Below are positions 61,164-64,000 of a stretch of 64,000 nucleotides of DNA, piece after piece. Origin of the DNA: Roseiarcus sp963774195 (GTDB taxonomy: Bacteria; Pseudomonadota; Alphaproteobacteria; Rhizobiales; Beijerinckiaceae); the NCBI GenBank assembly GCA_963774195.1, contig CAVZDY010000006.1:265974-329973 (forward strand), in the 5' to 3' direction. Position numbers and translations under genes: made by a program. Position 1 is the stretch's first letter. The number at the start of each line of letters is the position of its first letter. A model generated the notes under the pieces. The model was not told where the DNA came from, ran no database searches, and saw only the letters and a program-made list of their open reading frames with translations.

Positions 61164-61379
61164 TCAGCCGGTGACGGCGGCAGTAACGGCGGTGCTGATA
61201 TCGGTGATCGCGGTGCTCAGCGCCAAGCCGATACCGACAGTTTTGCTAGTACCGAACGCAGCCGAAACCGCGGCGACGATGCAGGCCGCGACGATCACGT
61301 ACTCGAACGAAACCACGCCGTCCTTGTCCGTGCGCAGACGCGCAAGCAGATCGCTGGTCTTTACGTAAATCTTCAACAT
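61164..61379 (-). CDS. flp: Flp-type pilin, second copy
   Basis: A 71-residue pilin: MLKIYVKTSDLLARLRTDKD G, cut after Gly21, then VVSFEYVIVAACIVAAVSAA and a Thr/Ala-rich end. It differs from the first copy mainly in the leader and in a SKTV/GTAT segment. It is the first gene of the Tad locus, preceded by a strong promoter about 80 bases upstream of its ATG and by GAAGGAG. The duplication is recent or conserved by selection. Confidence 0.95.
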   Translation of the reverse strand: MLKIYVKTSDLLARLRTDKDGVVSFEYVIVAACIVAAVSAAFGTSKTVGIGLALSTAITDISTAVTAAVTG

Positions 61380-61465
61380 AAGCCCACTCCTTCAACGCGA
61401 GAGACCCCACCCGGGCACTGCTCCATTCTCCCTATACTGGTAACGGAACATTTACCCTAAGAACC

Positions 61466-61494
61466 AGTTAAAGACTTCGCGCCACGGTTGTCAA
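61466..61494 (-). promoter_or_regulatory. Promoter of the Tad locus
   Basis: Reading on the minus strand: TTGACA (61489-61494), a 17-base spacer and TTAACT (61466-61471). The -35 box is perfect. An AT-rich stretch upstream (61521-61547) carries a dyad AGTATA...TATACT (61527-61547), a possible UP element or operator. The predicted mRNA start is about 80 bases before the first pilin ATG. Confidence 0.6.
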
Positions 61495-61547
61495 CGAGGG
61501 CAGACACTCCTTTTGCGGAAGATTTAAGTATAGTTAAAATATATACT

Positions 61548-61986
61548 CCCATTTGACTACCGAGAGGTACCTCCATTTCTTCACTTGATCTGCTTTTGTC
61601 TCCCCATACCCATGCGTCAACCGATAATAAGCAAGTTCCGAGACACCGGTCGTGAGATTGCGTCAGCTACGACTTTATCCTGCGACGCCAGGACTTTACC
61701 CGACGCACATTCGCCTTGATCTCTTCGAGCCCGTGGCGTTGTTTCTGCGATCGGGTCGCCGCCGGCCACCCCGGGTGGTGATCAGCCGGAGGGAAGTCTC
61801 TCGGGCATCGGGCCGAGAAGGAAGACGCCATCCCTCGGAAGTGGCCCACGAACCAATGCAACCGGTGCGGCGGAGCCACCTCGCCGATAGCGCGTGGACG
61901 GGCGAGACTTGCGCGGCGATTTGTCGGCGCGGGGGAGCGCACAATTCCATGCATCATCCAGGCATGAAGGCAACTCGTATCGGCGG
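61548..61986. other. Intergenic region with no gene supported
   Basis: Open frames here are short or biased and match nothing recognisable on either strand. The stretch is a boundary between the Tad locus and the transposase remnants. Confidence 0.45.
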
Positions 61987-62216
61987 ATCGAGGTGATTAC
62001 GGGACCCGCCGGCGGCGGATCTGGAGCGACGACGAGAAGGCGTGGATTGTCGCGGCGAGCGAGGAGCCGCACCCGAACGTGTCGGACGTCGCGCGCCGCA
62101 ACGGGATGGCGCGCCGCATGACGAAGGCAAAACGGGGACGCGCGGCGCGCGCCGACCGGCCACGACGATGGCGGACTACGCGATGTCGTTCGAGCGGCGC
62201 GGCCACTTCGTCGTAG
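61987..62216 (+). pseudogene. IS66-type TnpA remnant
   Basis: IEVITGP is read in one frame and RRIWSDDEKAWIVAASEEPH then PNVSDVARRNGMAR in the next; together they resemble the start of an IS66 TnpA. The similarity ends after NGMAR. A frame change near 62010 and loss of the rest show it is dead. The following 62240-62400 has a second possible transposase-like scrap (VAAAVRDGMNRAAAAKIGW). Confidence 0.5.
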
Positions 62217-62474
62217 GCGCCAAGCGGCGCCTGCTCCGGCTTGGTTGACAGTTTGTCGCTGCGGCAGTGCGCGACGGCATGAACCGGGCCGCGGCGGCCA
62301 AGATCGGCTGGCCCTCGGCCAAGGCAGCGAAGCTCTCGCCCCCCACGCTCGCTCCCGCCCGGCGCGCACGAACGCGCCTGAGAGGGCGAACTCGCTGAAG
62401 CGATCGCGGCGCACGCCGGACGCGGCCTTCAGGCTCGGCACGATCTCGGCGGCCCGGGGCCAGCATCCGGCGGC
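62217..62474. other. Remnant-rich region without an intact gene
   Basis: Only a possible IS630-type helix-turn-helix scrap near 62248-62310 can be seen. No terminal repeats or intact frame. Confidence 0.35.
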
Positions 62475-63467
62475 TCAAGTTCGTGGAGCGGGTTGCGTCC
62501 ACGATTTGAGCGAAAACAAAATCAGCGACGCCGCGATGACGGCCGAACCGAGAAAGAACGTCGAGTCGATGACAAAATGTAGGTCGGCGATCCAATGCGA
62601 CAGCACGAGCGATATGAGGGCGGTCAGCGCTGGGACGAGGTTCAGAAACATGGTGACAAAGCCGTTGTCGCCGCCGGTGACGGTCAGCGCGATCTGATAG
62701 ACGACGCGGCCGACCGACGCGGCGACGATCGTGCCGAAGACCATCAGCAGTATCGCCGGCAATTGCTCGAATTGCAGTTCGCCTCGCCAGTACAGAAGCG
62801 CGAGGCAGCCAGGAATCAAGATGACGTTCGAAGTGAGGAAGTTGGCCGCAATTGCGGCTGCTTCGTCATAAGATGCGAACCACTTGCCGACCAGCGTCCC
62901 CCCGAGGGCAGAACATAGGGGAACGGGAATCGCATAGACCCAGCTGCCGTGAACGAAATTGTCCGCCAATTCGCCCAGGGTCGACATACCGGCGTTGCCG
63001 AGCTGGCTCCAGGCGACCGCCATCGCGCCGATGAACGCGCCGGCGAAACAGCCAAAAAAGGTCGCCCGCGAAATTGGGATTGGAACACCCGCCAACGCCA
63101 GCGCCACCAGCGCGGCCCAGAACGGCGAAAGGTTCAAGATTGCGGAGATGATGATCGGGTGCGCGTTGCTCAGGCCGAAGTTATAGAGCAGGAGGCCGCT
63201 CATTCCGATGGCGAAGATGACGGCGAGATACCCGTAATTGGCGGGTTTTTGAAACAGGGCGACGAAATCTCGACGACTGACCGGCGCGCCGGTCAACAGC
63301 GGGATGGATACGAGCAGGGAGATCTGGGTGAGAGCTACAAACTGCACGGTGTTGAGATGCTTGGCGGCGGGAAAGGAAAACGGCTCCTGCGTCGCATAAA
63401 GGAAGGCGGTGATCACCGAATAGAGGCTTCCAAGCCGATAGTTGATCGAAGACGCAGACTGCGGCAT
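62475..63467 (-). CDS. EamA/DMT-family transporter
   Basis: A 330-residue inner-membrane protein with about ten helices in two EamA repeats: ITAFLYATQEPFSFPAAKHL, GLLLYNFGLSNAHPIIISAI then LNLSPFWAALVALAL, and WSQLGNAGMSTLG with a second repeat LCSALGGTLVGKWFASYDE. It may export a metabolite; the substrate is unknown. AAGGGG lies before the ATG. It is flanked by insertion-sequence material on both sides, so it may have been moved or lie at a rearrangement point. Confidence 0.88.
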   Translation of the reverse strand: MPQSASSINYRLGSLYSVITAFLYATQEPFSFPAAKHLNTVQFVALTQISLLVSIPLLTGAPVSRRDFVALFQKPANYGYLAVIFAIGMSGLLLYNFGLSNAHPIIISAILNLSPFWAALVALALAGVPIPISRATFFGCFAGAFIGAMAVAWSQLGNAGMSTLGELADNFVHGSWVYAIPVPLCSALGGTLVGKWFASYDEAAAIAANFLTSNVILIPGCLALLYWRGELQFEQLPAILLMVFGTIVAASVGRVVYQIALTVTGGDNGFVTMFLNLVPALTALISLVLSHWIADLHFVIDSTFFLGSAVIAASLILFSLKSWTQPAPRT

Positions 63468-63624
63468 GCCTAGGACCCCTTAGCTTGCGAGGGAACAAAG
63501 CCTATGCCCCTGGTCTTTAAGCCGTCCGGCCGGCGCGTCCGTCATTGAGGGGCCATTCCATGCCGATACTAACGAAGCTCACGGCGGTCGTCAGGATGGT
63601 CTCACCCCCGCTTGTGTCAATGAT

Positions 63625-63665
63625 CACCGAAACGGGACCCCGGATTTGCACCGAATAGGGACCCC
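63625..63665. repeat. Terminal direct repeats of the IS21 element
   Basis: Two copies of a 17-base motif at 63625-63641 and 63649-63665, 15 of 17 identical, 24 bases apart. In IS21 such repeats bind the transposase. Confidence 0.75.
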
Positions 63666-63768
63666 TACGGGAGACGCGCACATCGGGTAGCGCTTGCCCC
63701 GGCGGAGTTGGTCCGGGTTGCGCAGCCGGGGCGAGCGCGGCGGGGTGAGGCTCGGATTTGTTGGAGTG

Positions 63769-64000
63769 TCAGGGGCGGTTTTTGAAGCGCCAGCTCTCGT
63801 TCCCGGTCTCGACGATGTCGCAGTGATGGGTGAGGCGATCGAGGAGCGCGGTCGTCATCTTCGGATCGCCGAATACGGTCGGCCATTCGCCGAAGGCGAG
63901 TTTGGTGGTGACGACGATCGAGGTGCGCTCGTAGAGCCGGCTGACGAGATGGAACAGCAACTGCCCGCCGGCCTGAGCAAAGGGGAGGTAGCGGAGTTCG
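63769..64000 (-). CDS. istB: IS21-family ATP-binding helper IstB, C-terminal part
   Basis: About 76 codons visible, reading in from the right edge: ELRYLPFAQAGGQLLFHLVS, then RLYERTSIVVTTKLAFGEWP, FGDPKMTTALLDRLTHHCDI, ending WRFKNRP. This is the AAA+ end of IstB with the sensor region (VTTKL). The usual ELGYLPF has Arg in place of Gly. The start and Walker A lie outside the window. Confidence 0.9.
   Translation of the reverse strand, partial: ELRYLPFAQAGGQLLFHLVSRLYERTSIVVTTKLAFGEWPTVFGDPKMTTALLDRLTHHCDIVETGNESWRFKNRP

Larger units (their letters stand above)
63615..64000. mobile_element. IS21-family element, terminal part (runs off right edge)
   Basis: The outer end begins at TGTCAATG (63615). 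Two 17-base near-identical direct repeats (CACCGAAACGGGACCCC at 63625 and CACCGAATAGGGACCCC at 63649) are the multiple terminal sites typical of IS21 ends. The istB gene of the element reads toward this end. The other end lies outside the window. Confidence 0.75.

Noticed and set aside
1..64000. tRNA, rRNA or riboswitch genes
   Set aside because: I found no cloverleaf-type arms, rRNA segments or known riboswitch cores by eye; a tRNA/RNA-family scan would be needed to exclude a short one.

Overview
The window reads as chromosome of a GC-rich alphaproteobacterium, most likely in the Hyphomicrobiales (Rhizobiales). This rests on gene content and codon bias: a Caulobacter/Agrobacterium-type cpa/tad pilus locus, alphaproteobacterial-style rpmF, carA and ligA, a UbiK-like and a YbjN-like protein, and small REP-like palindromes. 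The genus cannot be fixed from the sequence alone; methylotroph-related Beijerinckiaceae/Methylocystaceae are a guess.

Left part (1-12.3 kb): a partial ArsR-type regulator, an NAD(P)-binding oxidoreductase divergent from a LysR regulator with a probably leaderless promoter, a HEPN-like orphan, ligA, a LysR regulator divergent from an SDR plus AhpD-like pair, an intact IS630 element, a cyclopropane fatty acid synthase, and a GNAT plus RimK-type ATP-grasp pair whose C-terminus is frameshifted. An IS110-family element follows, inserted in a REP-like repeat.

Middle part (14-45 kb): housekeeping genes (rpmF, ubiK-like, yqeY-like, carA) are followed by accessory modules. These are an AraC regulator (frameshifted) divergent from an alcohol and aldehyde dehydrogenase pair; a ridA-like gene inside a defective IS5-type transposable unit; a TetR regulator and SDR sharing an operator-like site; argE; a diguanylate cyclase; an acyl-CoA SDR/enoyl-CoA hydratase pair with a rhamnose mutarotase homologue; an Fsr-like exporter with an AraC regulator; a 1-Cys peroxiredoxin; and an ABC exporter. 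This stretch is visibly decaying: acyltransferase-3, ackA, a polyamine-type ABC transporter, an amidase and an NnrU homologue are all frameshifted, truncated or internally deleted.

Right part (46-61.5 kb) is one long minus-strand Tad (Flp) pilus locus: two near-identical pilins behind a strong promoter, prepilin peptidase, CpaB, CpaE, CpaF, TadB and TadC (several joined by ATGA overlaps), TadE/TadG-type minor pilins, a TPR lipoprotein, the CpaC secretin and a small lipoprotein. An isoprenylcysteine-methyltransferase-like enzyme and a sterol-desaturase-family hydroxylase sit between its structural genes, and a large unrecognised membrane protein lies at its distal end. The last 2.5 kb holds transposase remnants, an EamA transporter and the end of an IS21-family element running off the right edge.

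The best candidates for something new are the IS5-type unit that carries a ridA-like cargo gene between duplicated right ends with TTA target duplications, the two lipid-type enzymes embedded in the Tad locus, and a 10-bp-phased TTGAC array between two convergent genes.
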